NCBI GenBank assembly: GCA_965603115.1 | Contig: CBFDBT010000011.1 | Coordinates: forward strand, 1-28,011 | Direction of reading: 5' to 3' | DNA from: CBFDBT01 sp965603115 | Lineage (GTDB): Bacteria > Pseudomonadota > Alphaproteobacteria > Sphingomonadales > Kordiimonadaceae | DNA length: 28,011 nt | Shown: one piece after another, positions 8,321 through 17,276 of the stretch | Layout of the letters: the number at the start of each line of letters is the position of its first letter | How positions within the stretch are numbered: the first letter of the stretch is position 1 | The notes under the pieces: model-generated | Database searches by the model: none | What the model was told of the DNA's origin: nothing | Seen by the model: the letters and a program-made list of their open reading frames with translations, nothing else | Position numbers and translations under genes: made by a program

Positions 8321-8351
8321 TTGAAATTTTGCTGTAATGAAACAGTATATT
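8321..8351 (+). promoter_or_regulatory. Possible internal promoter upstream of bamA
   Basis: TTGAAA at 8321-8326 and TATATT at 8346-8351 are good matches to -35 and -10 boxes, but the 19-nt spacer is long. It would give bamA-ompH-fabZ extra expression inside the larger operon. This is a pattern match only. Confidence 0.25.
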
Positions 8352-8367
8352 ATAAGGGCTACTAGCT

Positions 8368-10983
8368 TTGCGTTATAAAAAACTATTGATTGCTATGAAT
8401 TTTCTTATGGGGGTTGGGATTGTTTCTCTTATCTCATTTGGTTTTTCCGCAACTGCTCATGCTGCTCAGGAAGCTCAGCAGCAGGTTCCAAACATAAGTC
8501 AAATTAACGTGGTGGGTAACGAGCGGGTTGAGCCTGCGACAATTGCCTCCTATTTGACAGTCAAGACGGGTGACCCCTTTGAGGCAGCGCAGCTAGATGC
8601 AAGCTTGAAAAATCTAATGGCAACAGGCCTTTTTGCAAATGTTTCAATGAAAGCACAAGGCACGGTTCTTATTATTGAGGTTCTAGAAAACCCAATCATT
8701 AATCGCATTGTCTTTGAGGGAAATAAGAAGCTTGACCGTGAAGATTTAATGGAAGAAGTGCGTCTTCGTCCCAGAATTGTTTATACGCGGTCGAAAGTCC
8801 GAGCCGATGTCCAGCGCATGCTGGAGCTATACCGACGCAAAGGGCGCTTTGCGGCTGTGATCGAGCCGAAGGCAATTCAGTTAGAGCAAAATCGTGTCGA
8901 TTTGGTCTTTGAAATCGAAGAAGGCCCAAAGACGAAAGTGCGCAAGATTAACTTTGTTGGCAATCATGCTTTTTCTGATGGGGATTTAATCGATGAGATG
9001 ATTACCAAGGAAAGCCGTTGGTGGAAAATCTTCACATCTACAGATACATATGATCCAGATCAGTTGGCTTATGACCAGACGCAACTGCGTGAATACTATC
9101 TGAATGAAGGATATGCGGATTTTCGTATTATTTCTGCTGTTGCAGAACTAACACCTAACCGTGAAGATTTTATTGTCACCTTTGTAGTAGAAGAAGGTGA
9201 AGTATATGAATTTGGCGAGCTGAAGGTTGAGAGCGAAATTCGTGATATTAATGCTGATTTGTTCAAATATTATCTCCTTATGCGTGAGGGGGATACCTAT
9301 TCGATTGAGGCTGTTGAGAAAACACGTGAAAGCTTGATGGCAGCTGCTGGTTCACTTGGCTATGCATTTGTGGATATTTCGCAAGATGTTAAGCGTGACC
9401 GTGAAAACTTAAAGCAAAATATAACTTTTAAAATTCATGATGCACCACGGGTCTATGTTGAACGTGTCAATATTTTGGGTAATGTGCGCACACTTGATCG
9501 TGTTGTTCGCCGCGAATTTCGAATTCTTGAAGGGGATGCTTTTAAATCTTCTATGCTGGAACGCTCAGAGCAGCGCGTTGAACGGTTGAACTTCTTCCGT
9601 GAAGTCGAGGTCGAAAAAGAGCAGGGTAGTTTGCCAGACCGCATGGTTGTCAACGTTAAAGTAGAAGAGCAGGCTACGGGGGAATTAAATGTCGGGGTTG
9701 GTTTTTCCAGCCTTGAGAACTTTATTTTTGATTTCTCTATTCAAGAACGCAATTTGATGGGTAAAGGTCAAACTTTACGTTTGGGTGTTAAAGCATCTGG
9801 ATATAGCAAGAGTATAGACCTTGGTTTTACTGAACCTTATTTTCTGGGGCGGTCAATATCTGCCGGTTTTGATCTTTTCCACAGGACTTATGACCAAAGC
9901 AGATATAGTTCATATGAGCAAACCTCAACTGGTGGAATGCTTCGCGCTGGTATGTCCATTAGTGAATATTGGACCTTGCAGCTAAATTATACGATGCGAC
10001 GTGATGTGACGACCATTCCTGATTATTTAACTGAAAGTTCATTTCAATCGACCATGCAGCAACTGACAACGCGAGCAGTAACAGATACCGATGGTGAGCT
10101 TGTGCTAGACGATGACGGTAACCCCACCTATGAGAATATATATGGAATATATGGCACCAACGATGTTAATCAAATTGCACCTTTGGTAGATATATTTGAC
10201 CTTGGGGACGCTGAGGGTGTTGGTGCGGGAGATGGTGTGTTATCAATAGATGAAAAAATACTGGGTTTATCTTCTGATTTCCAAGAAACATTAGGTGGGC
10301 GCACGCAGTCAATCGTTGGTTACACGCTTGGATATGACACAAGAAATAGTTATATTTATCCAACTCGTGGTCGTTCATTGTATTTTTCACAAAATATCGC
10401 GGGTCTGGGCTCAAGCACAAAATATATACGGTCAAAATTAACCATGGATCAATATTGGTCGCCATTTCCTGGCTGGACCTTAAAACTTGCAGCTGAAGGC
10501 GGATATATTACAGGTCTTGGTCAAGATGTACGACAGACAGACCGGTTTTATCTGGGTGGACCACAACTGCGTGGTTTTGAAATCAGAGGTGTGGGTCCAA
10601 GAAGTACCACGTCAAATAATGGCGGCTACTCAATTGGTGGTAATGCTTATTATTTAGGGCATACAGAAGTGTTTATCCCGCTTGGCGAAGGTGCTGCTGA
10701 AATGGGTATTCGTGCGAGCGCTTATGTTGACATAGGATCAGTTTGGAATGTAGATTCTTCTAGAAACCCATTTTATTCAGATGTTGCAGCTCTAGTTGGT
10801 AATGTTGCGTCATCTTCTGGTTTTGTGTACGGTGATACCATTAAACCACGTATTTCAGTCGGTATTGGTTTCTCGTGGGATTCACCGTTTGGACCATTTC
10901 GTATTGATTTAGCTAAGGCATTGAAAAAGCAAGAAGGCGACCAAACACGGACGCTACAATTCAATGTTGGATATAACTTTTAA
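8368..10983 (+). CDS. bamA: Outer membrane protein assembly factor BamA
   Basis: Core of the BAM complex, inserting beta-barrel proteins into the outer membrane. The TTG start at 8368 gives a signal peptide (MRYKKLL, hydrophobic core, then ATAHA/A); the next ATG at 8395 would remove the basic n-region. Residues of about 40-430 carry the POTRA domains, beginning with ISQINVVGNERV. The barrel follows to the C-terminal NVGYNF, which ends in the aromatic residue typical of barrel proteins. RGFEIRGVGPR is the conserved VRGF/Y loop-6 motif. At 871 aa it is longer than E. coli BamA (810). The extra length includes an acidic, Gly-rich loop at about residues 547-640, placed between barrel strands and probably extracellular. 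Confidence 0.96.
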   Translation: MRYKKLLIAMNFLMGVGIVSLISFGFSATAHAAQEAQQQVPNISQINVVGNERVEPATIASYLTVKTGDPFEAAQLDASLKNLMATGLFANVSMKAQGTVLIIEVLENPIINRIVFEGNKKLDREDLMEEVRLRPRIVYTRSKVRADVQRMLELYRRKGRFAAVIEPKAIQLEQNRVDLVFEIEEGPKTKVRKINFVGNHAFSDGDLIDEMITKESRWWKIFTSTDTYDPDQLAYDQTQLREYYLNEGYADFRIISAVAELTPNREDFIVTFVVEEGEVYEFGELKVESEIRDINADLFKYYLLMREGDTYSIEAVEKTRESLMAAAGSLGYAFVDISQDVKRDRENLKQNITFKIHDAPRVYVERVNILGNVRTLDRVVRREFRILEGDAFKSSMLERSEQRVERLNFFREVEVEKEQGSLPDRMVVNVKVEEQATGELNVGVGFSSLENFIFDFSIQERNLMGKGQTLRLGVKASGYSKSIDLGFTEPYFLGRSISAGFDLFHRTYDQSRYSSYEQTSTGGMLRAGMSISEYWTLQLNYTMRRDVTTIPDYLTESSFQSTMQQLTTRAVTDTDGELVLDDDGNPTYENIYGIYGTNDVNQIAPLVDIFDLGDAEGVGAGDGVLSIDEKILGLSSDFQETLGGRTQSIVGYTLGYDTRNSYIYPTRGRSLYFSQNIAGLGSSTKYIRSKLTMDQYWSPFPGWTLKLAAEGGYITGLGQDVRQTDRFYLGGPQLRGFEIRGVGPRSTTSNNGGYSIGGNAYYLGHTEVFIPLGEGAAEMGIRASAYVDIGSVWNVDSSRNPFYSDVAALVGNVASSSGFVYGDTIKPRISVGIGFSWDSPFGPFRIDLAKALKKQEGDQTRTLQFNVGYNF

Positions 10984-11012
10984 TTCTAAACACAAAAAAG
11001 GGGGAACAAAGG

Positions 11013-11618
11013 ATGTTCACTATGACAATGAATAAGAAACTTATGGCCTTTGGTCTTTTAGTTACAGGTCTATTAACAGCAGCGGCACCAGCTACTGCAC
11101 AGACGCTTATCGTGGATCAAGCGCGTATTGAGCAAGAAGCAGCAGCCTTTAAGGACTTTCGTCTTCAAACACAAGAGTTACGGACAAACATTAATCAGCT
11201 TAACAATTATATCAAGCAGGGCGGTGCTCTAGAACAACAGGCCTATGAGCTTGAGAAGAAAAAAGCTGTTATCGGCCCGCAAAAATATGAAGAAGAGCTC
11301 AATAAGCTACGCCAACAAAATGCACAGTTTCAGCGTGCTCTACAGCAGCGTCAGGTTATTTTTAACCAGCTAATTCAAGAGTTTGGTGCGCAAACTGAGC
11401 GTGCTCAATCTCCAATCTTGCGTGAAATTCTAACTGAACGTAAAGCTGATCTTATTTTGCCAAAGCGAATTACACTTGCAAACGGTCCTGGTCTTGACAT
11501 CACAACCGAAGTGATCGAGCGTTTGGATGCTGTTCTATCAACCGTTGACATTAATGTGCCAGATTTGACACCGGAGCAGCCTGCTGAAGGTGCTGCAGCA
11601 CAGCCTGCTAAGAACTAA
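11013..11618 (+). CDS. OmpH/Skp-family periplasmic chaperone
   Basis: Probable Skp-type periplasmic chaperone that carries unfolded outer membrane proteins to BamA. The N-terminus is a signal peptide ending APATAQ/T. The mature part begins with a short beta segment TLIVDQARI, then long charged and Gln-rich helices predicted as coiled coil (about residues 45-125). The C-terminal part is LPKRITLANGPGLDITTEVIE, a second beta segment typical of the OmpH fold, followed by an Ala/Pro/Glu-rich tail. At 201 aa it is slightly longer than E. coli Skp. The ATG at 11013 follows AGGGGG at 10999-11004. Its position directly after bamA supports the assignment. Confidence 0.88.
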   Translation: MFTMTMNKKLMAFGLLVTGLLTAAAPATAQTLIVDQARIEQEAAAFKDFRLQTQELRTNINQLNNYIKQGGALEQQAYELEKKKAVIGPQKYEEELNKLRQQNAQFQRALQQRQVIFNQLIQEFGAQTERAQSPILREILTERKADLILPKRITLANGPGLDITTEVIERLDAVLSTVDINVPDLTPEQPAEGAAAQPAKN

Positions 11619-11635
11619 AGAACAGGATTGGTTTG

Positions 11636-12073
11636 ATGGATTTTGATATCGAAAAAATCACTAGCCTGATCCCTCATCGCTACCCCTTCCTTCTCGTTGA
11701 TAAGGTTGTGGATATCGTTGAGGGCCAATCTGCTGTTGGGATTAAGAATGTTACGATTAATGAACCGTTTTTCCCTGGTCATTTTCCTAAAAAGCCGATT
11801 ATGCCAGGGGTTTTAATCCTAGAAGCTATGGCGCAGACGGCAGGATGTCTTGCTCTTGATACTATGGGGGATGATGCAGCCGGTTCTGTTGTATATTTTA
11901 TGGCCATTGACGGCGCAAAATTCCGTCGTCCTGTTGTTCCGGGCGATGTGCTGAAAATGCATGTGAGTAAGGAGCGTGGACGCGGTAAAGTGTGGAAGTT
12001 CAAGGGTGAAGCCTATGTTGACGATACTCTGGTCTGCGAGGCGACTTTAACGGCTATGCTTGATGCAGGATAA
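11636..12073 (+). CDS. fabZ: 3-hydroxyacyl-ACP dehydratase FabZ
   Basis: Dehydrates (3R)-hydroxyacyl-ACP in fatty acid elongation. I chose ATG at 11636 (after AGGA at 11624-11627) rather than the adjacent TTG. The hot-dog fold shows LIPHRYPFLLVD, then the active-site block with H49 in FPGHFP and E63 in PGVLILEAMAQTAG. Length is 145 aa, typical. Position after ompH matches the classical cluster, but lpxD before it and lpxA/lpxB after it, normally its neighbours, are absent. It is the last gene of the operon. Confidence 0.96.
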   Translation: MDFDIEKITSLIPHRYPFLLVDKVVDIVEGQSAVGIKNVTINEPFFPGHFPKKPIMPGVLILEAMAQTAGCLALDTMGDDAAGSVVYFMAIDGAKFRRPVVPGDVLKMHVSKERGRGKVWKFKGEAYVDDTLVCEATLTAMLDAG

Positions 12074-12089
12074 ATAAATTTTTATCATC

Positions 12090-12122
12090 AAAAAAGGGGC
12101 TCCAAATTGGGCCCCTTTTTTT
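12090..12122. terminator. Bidirectional terminator between fabZ and gltA
   Basis: A-run plus GGGGC (12096-12100), loop region, GCCCC (12111-12115) plus a run of seven T. The A-run on the left reads as a T-run on the other strand, so the hairpin can end both the fabZ transcript and the convergent gltA transcript. It lies in the 60-nt gap between the two stop codons. Confidence 0.9.
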
Positions 12123-12133
12123 ATATAACTGAT

Positions 12134-13420
12134 TTAGCGTTTGTTTTCTGGTAAGTAATCGCGGCGAGGCGCACCAGTGTATAGTTGACGCGGGCGCCCA
12201 ATTTTTTGTGTTGGATCCTCAATCATTTCTCTCCACTGTGCAATCCAGCCCACTGTACGGGCAACTGCGAATAGAACGGTAAACATATCCGTTGGAAAGC
12301 CCATAGCTTTGAGAATAATGCCCGAGTAGAAATCAACGTTTGGATAGAGTTTTTTCTCAATGAAATACTCATCTTCACGTGCCAATCTCTCAAGTTCCAT
12401 TGCAACATCAAAGAGCGGATCCTCTACACCCAATTCAGCTAGAACTTTGTGGCAGGTCTCGCGCATAACTGTTGCGCGTGGATCATGGTTTTTATAAACA
12501 CGGTGTCCAAAGCCCATGAGGCGGAACGGGTCTGATTTGTCCTTAGCTTTTGCGACAAACTCAGGAATGCGATCGACTGTTCCAATTTCATTTAGCATTT
12601 TAAGACAGGCTTCATTAGCACCGCCGTGAGCAGGTCCCCAAAGGCAGGCAATTCCTGCAGCGATACAAGCAAATGGATTAGCACCAGATGAGCCAGCTAG
12701 GCGAACGGTAGAGGTCGATGCATTTTGCTCGTGGTCTGCGTGCAGAGTGAAAATTAGATCCATAGCTTTTTCAAGTGTTGGGCTTAGAATATATTCTTCA
12801 GCAGGCACTGAGAACATCATATGGAGAAAATTACCTGCATAGGAGAGGTTGTTTTTTGGGTAAACAAATGGCTGACCAACTGAATATTTATAGGCCATAG
12901 CTGCAATTGTTGGAATTTTAGCGATCATACGATAACAGGCAACCTGACGCTGATGCGGATCGGAAATGTCGGTGCTATCATGATAAAAGGATGAAAGCGC
13001 ACCCACAACGCCAACCATAATAGCCATTGGGTGTGCATCTCTGCGGAAACCCAAGAAGAGGCGGGTTAACTGGTCATGCACCATGGTATGATAGGTGATG
13101 TCAGTGACAAATTTCTCGTGTTCTGCTTCGCTTGGAAGTTCCCCGAATAGAAGCAAGTAACAAACTTCAAGGAAATCACTTTTATCAGCAAGTTGCTCAA
13201 TGGGATAACCACGATAAAGCAGCTCACCTTTATCACCGTCAATAAAAGTAATTTTTGATTCACAGCTAGCTGTTGAAGTAAAGCCGGGATCAAATGTGAA
13301 CATATCAGTTTGAGCATATAATTTACGCACATCAATAACTTTAGGCCCGATGGATCCTTCCATAACGTCTAGTTTAAGGTCAAATCCTTCACCGGTTAAT
13401 TTAATTGGGTCATTTGCCAT
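12134..13420 (-). CDS. gltA: Citrate synthase (type II)
   Basis: Condenses acetyl-CoA and oxaloacetate to citrate in the TCA cycle. Length is 428 aa, and motifs match the hexameric type II enzyme of Gram-negative bacteria: an N-terminal beta domain (VIDVRKLYAQTDMFTFDPGF), then LHADHEQNASTSTVRL, GPAHGGANEA, and GFGHRVYKNHDPRA with catalytic His306, then VDFYSGI with the catalytic Asp. Its ATG at 13420 is preceded on the minus strand by AAAGGAG. It lies 62 nt downstream of gltX on the same strand and may share its transcript, though a promoter in the gap cannot be excluded. Confidence 0.97.
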   Translation of the reverse strand: MANDPIKLTGEGFDLKLDVMEGSIGPKVIDVRKLYAQTDMFTFDPGFTSTASCESKITFIDGDKGELLYRGYPIEQLADKSDFLEVCYLLLFGELPSEAEHEKFVTDITYHTMVHDQLTRLFLGFRRDAHPMAIMVGVVGALSSFYHDSTDISDPHQRQVACYRMIAKIPTIAAMAYKYSVGQPFVYPKNNLSYAGNFLHMMFSVPAEEYILSPTLEKAMDLIFTLHADHEQNASTSTVRLAGSSGANPFACIAAGIACLWGPAHGGANEACLKMLNEIGTVDRIPEFVAKAKDKSDPFRLMGFGHRVYKNHDPRATVMRETCHKVLAELGVEDPLFDVAMELERLAREDEYFIEKKLYPNVDFYSGIILKAMGFPTDMFTVLFAVARTVGWIAQWREMIEDPTQKIGRPRQLYTGAPRRDYLPENKR

Positions 13421-13454
13421 AAGTTATTTCTCCTTTAATTCTTATTTCATTAGA

Positions 13455-13478
13455 CATGAAGCTGGGGCTAGTTTCATG
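13455..13478 (-). promoter_or_regulatory. Inverted repeat between gltX and gltA
   Basis: CATGAAGCT (13455-13463) and AGTTTCATG (13470-13478) form a 9-bp inverted repeat with one mismatch and a 6-nt loop in the gltX-gltA gap. No T-run follows in either direction. It may be a weak attenuator or an operator; the function is unknown. Confidence 0.3.
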
Positions 13479-13482
13479 AATG

Positions 13483-14895
13483 TTATGGTGCAATATTTGT
13501 TAGCCGCTCAATTGTCTCGGCCTTACCGAGGATTAACATAATCTCTACTAAGTCACCTGATGGACGCCCTCCTGTGAGCGCTGCGCGAATTGGCTGCATG
13601 ACTTTTCCCATCTTTAGGCCTTCTTTATCACAGAAGGTCTTAATACACAGTTTAATTTCTTCTTCTTGCCAAATGTCGAGGGCAGTAATGTCATCAGATA
13701 CTGTTGATAATAGGTCAATAGTATCGCTATTTAGCATTTCAGCCGCTTTATCTGTATAGGTCATTGGCTGACAATCGGTAAAAATCAACGCGCTTTCTAT
13801 TAACTCTGGTATACGTTTAGCGCGTTCCTTCAAAGAAGGTATAGCCGATAATAACCAAGCCCTTTCTTGGACAGCTATTGTATGGCCAATTTTTTCTTCT
13901 ACCTTGCTTTGGATCAAGTCGAATAAATATTGCGTATCAGATCGCCTAATATATTCGCCATTTAAATTGTCTAGCTTGTCAAAATCAAATCGCGCAGGGC
14001 TTTTGACAACAGATTCAAGATTAAACCACTCAATTGCTTTTTTGGTAGAAATATATTCATCATCACCATGGCTCCAGCCAAGACGAACCAGATAATTTCT
14101 CAGAGCCTCAGGCAAATACCCCATGTCACGGTACGCGTCTACACCCAAAGCTCCATGTCTTTTGGATAATTTTTTACCATCCGCTCCATGAATCAGGGGA
14201 ATATGTGCAAATTTAGGGGTGTTCCAGTTCATAAGAGCATAGAGCTGGTATTGGCGGAACGCATTGTTGAGGTGGTCATTGCCGCGAATAATATGAGAAA
14301 TTTCCATATCATGATCATCAACAACAACTGCAAGCATATAGGTTGGCGACCCATCAGCGCGCAAAAGCACCATGTCATCCAATTCACTATTTTTAACGGT
14401 TACATCGCCTTGCACCAGATCGTTAATGGTGGTCTCTCCCACGCGGGGCATGCGAAGGCGAATAGCAGGAGAGACGCCCTTGGGTGCCTCGCTCGCATCT
14501 TTGTTGCGCCATATATCACCGCGCATTGGCATTCCATTTGCGCGTGTTTCTTCGCGCAGCGCAGCTAACTCTTCAGGTGTGGCATAACATTTATAAGCAT
14601 GGCCTTCAGCAAGTAATTGATGGGCAACTTCGCGGTGGCGATCTGCACGTGCATACTGGGAAATAGCATCACCATCATGGTCCAATCCTAACCAGTTCAT
14701 GCCGTCCATAATGGCATCAATCGCCGCGTCAGTTGAACGCTCGCGGTCAGTATCTTCAATGCGCAGTAGGAATTTACCACCATAATGACGAGCAAACAGC
14801 CAGTTGAATAGTGCTGTTCTTGCGCCACCTATATGTAAAAATCCCGTTGGAGAGGGGGCAAAACGCGTAATAATTTTATGCGAGTTCGTTTCCAT
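13483..14895 (-). CDS. gltX: Glutamyl-tRNA synthetase
   Basis: Class I aminoacyl-tRNA synthetase charging tRNA-Glu (and possibly tRNA-Gln, if the organism uses the GatCAB route, as most alphaproteobacteria do). The N-terminus RFAPSPTGFLHIGGARTALF contains the HIGH-type motif at 21-24. LLRIEDTDRERS follows, and KKLSKRHGALG near residue 242 is the KMSKS-type loop. The C-terminal helical anticodon-binding region includes GLKMGKVMQPIRAALTGG. Length is 470 aa, normal. The start ATG at 14895 is the first in frame giving the family N-terminus. It is divergent from comEC across about 290 nt. Confidence 0.96.
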   Translation of the reverse strand: METNSHKIITRFAPSPTGFLHIGGARTALFNWLFARHYGGKFLLRIEDTDRERSTDAAIDAIMDGMNWLGLDHDGDAISQYARADRHREVAHQLLAEGHAYKCYATPEELAALREETRANGMPMRGDIWRNKDASEAPKGVSPAIRLRMPRVGETTINDLVQGDVTVKNSELDDMVLLRADGSPTYMLAVVVDDHDMEISHIIRGNDHLNNAFRQYQLYALMNWNTPKFAHIPLIHGADGKKLSKRHGALGVDAYRDMGYLPEALRNYLVRLGWSHGDDEYISTKKAIEWFNLESVVKSPARFDFDKLDNLNGEYIRRSDTQYLFDLIQSKVEEKIGHTIAVQERAWLLSAIPSLKERAKRIPELIESALIFTDCQPMTYTDKAAEMLNSDTIDLLSTVSDDITALDIWQEEEIKLCIKTFCDKEGLKMGKVMQPIRAALTGGRPSGDLVEIMLILGKAETIERLTNIAP

Positions 14896-15188
14896 ATGGA
14901 ACCAAAATCCTATTCTAGATTAAAATTTGCTTATGCGGACTGGTCGATTAAGACATGGAAGTCAAAAAGAAATATCCGATATGAGCTTGTAGCATAACTC
15001 TTTTCTAAAAACAATTAGCCGCCCACTTTTATTATTTCTGTCTGTATAATCTTAGATACTTTGTTATATCCCTAGTCAATTAAACGTATAAGATGCACTA
15101 TGGTGTATCATTCAACATCTAATGCGGGGAGGGTGTCTTAAAATATCAGCCTATAGAGCAACGCCCTACTTCTCTTTTTTTCCTTGAA
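14896..15188. promoter_or_regulatory. Divergent gltX/comEC intergenic region
   Basis: About 290 nt without a gene. On the plus strand a perfect TATAAT lies at 15045-15050, without a good -35 at the right distance, and could serve comEC. A strong Shine-Dalgarno-like GGGGAGGG is at 15126-15133, but no ATG, GTG or TTG follows it in the comEC frame at normal spacing. I found no convincing minus-strand promoter for gltX, no tRNA and no repeat. Confidence 0.35.
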
Positions 15189-17276
15189 TTGGTTATTAAT
15201 CTAAAGCCAAGCTTGCATGAGGAGTGTAGCATTGTGGCGGTTGCAGTTTGTCTGGCAACTGGTATTGGGCTATATTTTACTCTGCCATATGATATCCCTC
15301 TAACTTTTTTTATGGCTCTTGCTATAGCCTTGCTGATGGTGGTTTTTAGATTTTCTTATTTGCCGCAAAAAATTGTACGCAGTTTGTTGTATATTATTGT
15401 TTGTATCATTGGTTTTGTCGTAGCAGATATGCGTACCAATAGGGTGGCTGCGCCAGTTCTAGACGAAATAGCTGACTATTATACCGTTACGGGCTTGGTT
15501 GATGAGCGCCAAACCAACAGCAAGGGCCGCGACCATTTAATAGTGTCTGATCTTAAGATTTCTGGTCTTAGAGTGGATGAAACGCCGGCAAAAATTAAAG
15601 TGCAGGTTAGAACTAAAATAAACGATAGCTTGGCCCCCGGTGACCGAGTGCAATTTGACGCAAATTTATCCGCTCCACATGGTCCTGTAGCTGCTGGGAG
15701 TTTTAATTTTGCCAGAAAATCGTGGTTTGACCACATTGGTGGTGTGGGGTTTGCTATATCTGAAATTGTGCAAATATCAGCAGTGTCACATCAAGAATCT
15801 AGATTAAATAAATTACGTCATGATATTGGATTAAAGCTTGTAGAGAGAATGGAGGCCAAAGAGGCAGCGCTTGCAACAGCCTTGTTGACGGGAAATAGAA
15901 CAGCATTGCCTACTAAAGTGGTTGATGAAATGCGCGATGCAGGACTGGCGCATTTGCTAGCGATTTCTGGTTTACACATGGGGCTGGTTACTGCCTCAGT
16001 TTTTTTTATTTTTGAAGCATTATTATCTCTAATACCTGCTGTAGCTCTAAGGATGCCTCCAGCCAAGATTGCAGCACTTTTTGCTTGGGCTGCGGCACTA
16101 GGATATCTTGCGCTCTCAGGTATGCCGGTTTCAACCTTACGCGCTTTTTTGATGGTCTCAATTGCACTTATGGGTGTTTTGATGAATAGGAGAGCAATCT
16201 CAGTGCGCTCCATCGCTTTGGCGGCTATTATCATAATGCTAATCTGGCCCGAGACTGTCATCAGCGTGGGGTTTCAAATGTCATTTGCTGCGGTCACTGG
16301 GCTAGTAATTTTTTACGAGAAGTGGGGACGCAAACTACTGTTTGGTGGATTTTCTGGAGATGGTAAAGCCTTCAGTTTTGTTCAAAAATTATCAGGTTTG
16401 TTTGTAGCCTCTATTGCGACGTCTCTTGTCTCTGAAATAGCTATAGCTCCTATTGCTCTGTATCACTTCCAAACTGTGGCGCTTTATGGCTTGTTGGCAA
16501 ATTTGATCGCCGTACCTCTAATGAGTTTCCTCATTATGCCATTATTGTTGCTAACCTTGCTTCTGATGCCTTTTGGCCTTGAGGGACTTGTCGCCCCATT
16601 GGTTGAATATTGCCTTTCTTTTTTAATGGCTATTGCAACGGAAGTTTCTGCTATGCCGGGCTCGACGGTTTCAACACCTATGCTTCCTTTCATGTTTTTG
16701 GGGTTGGCATTATTGATTGGTCTTTCGCTGACTATGCTGCGCGGGCGCTTGCTCTATGGGTTTTCAGCGCTTTGTGTGGTTCTGATGGTCTATGTGTCGC
16801 AGCATACAAATGAACCGGATATTTATATCTCTAAAGGGGGTAAAATATTAGCCATAATACAAAAGTCAGGAGATTTGGCTTTCGATAGTAGTCGTCATAG
16901 TTATCAAAAGGATGCTTGGCTCAGATTAAATGGCGAGAGGGATGATGCGTCTCCAACGCTTTTACGCATCAAGCAAGACTGTGATGGTCATGGTTGCCTA
17001 TATTCAAGTGATAGAGACGATATCCCCACAATTGTGCGTGTGACGACACTAGAGGGCTTAATGAATGAGTGTGGGCGCGCAAAAATTATTATTGCCCAAG
17101 GTATAAACGGTAAATATTGTCGTTCAGCAGGGCTGGTGATTGATTATAAGTTGTTAAACGAGGGCCCTATATCTATTTGGATAGAAGAGGGTGAAATCAA
17201 AGAAATTGAAACCAGCACCAAAAATCTTGGAAATCGACCATGGGTTCGGGCTAAAATTAGTGATATTGGCGCATGA
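15189..17276 (+). CDS. comEC: ComEC/Rec2-family DNA-uptake membrane channel protein
   Basis: Polytopic inner-membrane protein of the ComEC/Rec2 family, which in naturally competent bacteria passes single-stranded DNA into the cytoplasm. The N-terminal part has membrane helices and an OB-like DUF4131 segment (YYTVTGLVDERQ, PGDRVQFDANLS). The competence domain follows, with LAHLLAISGLHMGLV and LSGMPVSTLRAFLMV, then several hydrophobic helices. The C-terminal about 150 residues are soluble and show no HxHxDH metallo-beta-lactamase motif, as is common in alphaproteobacterial ComEC. The start is uncertain: TTG at 15189 has no Shine-Dalgarno, and the frame is open back to 15123. Its 3' end overlaps lexA. 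Confidence 0.9.
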   Translation: MVINLKPSLHEECSIVAVAVCLATGIGLYFTLPYDIPLTFFMALAIALLMVVFRFSYLPQKIVRSLLYIIVCIIGFVVADMRTNRVAAPVLDEIADYYTVTGLVDERQTNSKGRDHLIVSDLKISGLRVDETPAKIKVQVRTKINDSLAPGDRVQFDANLSAPHGPVAAGSFNFARKSWFDHIGGVGFAISEIVQISAVSHQESRLNKLRHDIGLKLVERMEAKEAALATALLTGNRTALPTKVVDEMRDAGLAHLLAISGLHMGLVTASVFFIFEALLSLIPAVALRMPPAKIAALFAWAAALGYLALSGMPVSTLRAFLMVSIALMGVLMNRRAISVRSIALAAIIIMLIWPETVISVGFQMSFAAVTGLVIFYEKWGRKLLFGGFSGDGKAFSFVQKLSGLFVASIATSLVSEIAIAPIALYHFQTVALYGLLANLIAVPLMSFLIMPLLLLTLLLMPFGLEGLVAPLVEYCLSFLMAIATEVSAMPGSTVSTPMLPFMFLGLALLIGLSLTMLRGRLLYGFSALCVVLMVYVSQHTNEPDIYISKGGKILAIIQKSGDLAFDSSRHSYQKDAWLRLNGERDDASPTLLRIKQDCDGHGCLYSSDRDDIPTIVRVTTLEGLMNECGRAKIIIAQGINGKYCRSAGLVIDYKLLNEGPISIWIEEGEIKEIETSTKNLGNRPWVRAKISDIGA

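Noticed and set aside
10201..10260. EF-hand in the BamA loop (GAGDGVLSIDE)
   Set aside because: The first calcium-binding Asp positions of the EF-hand loop are missing. Only an acidic Gly-rich loop can be claimed.
14188..14666. Plus-strand open frames opposite gltX
   Set aside because: They are antisense shadows of a highly conserved synthetase, without supporting start signals or similarity.
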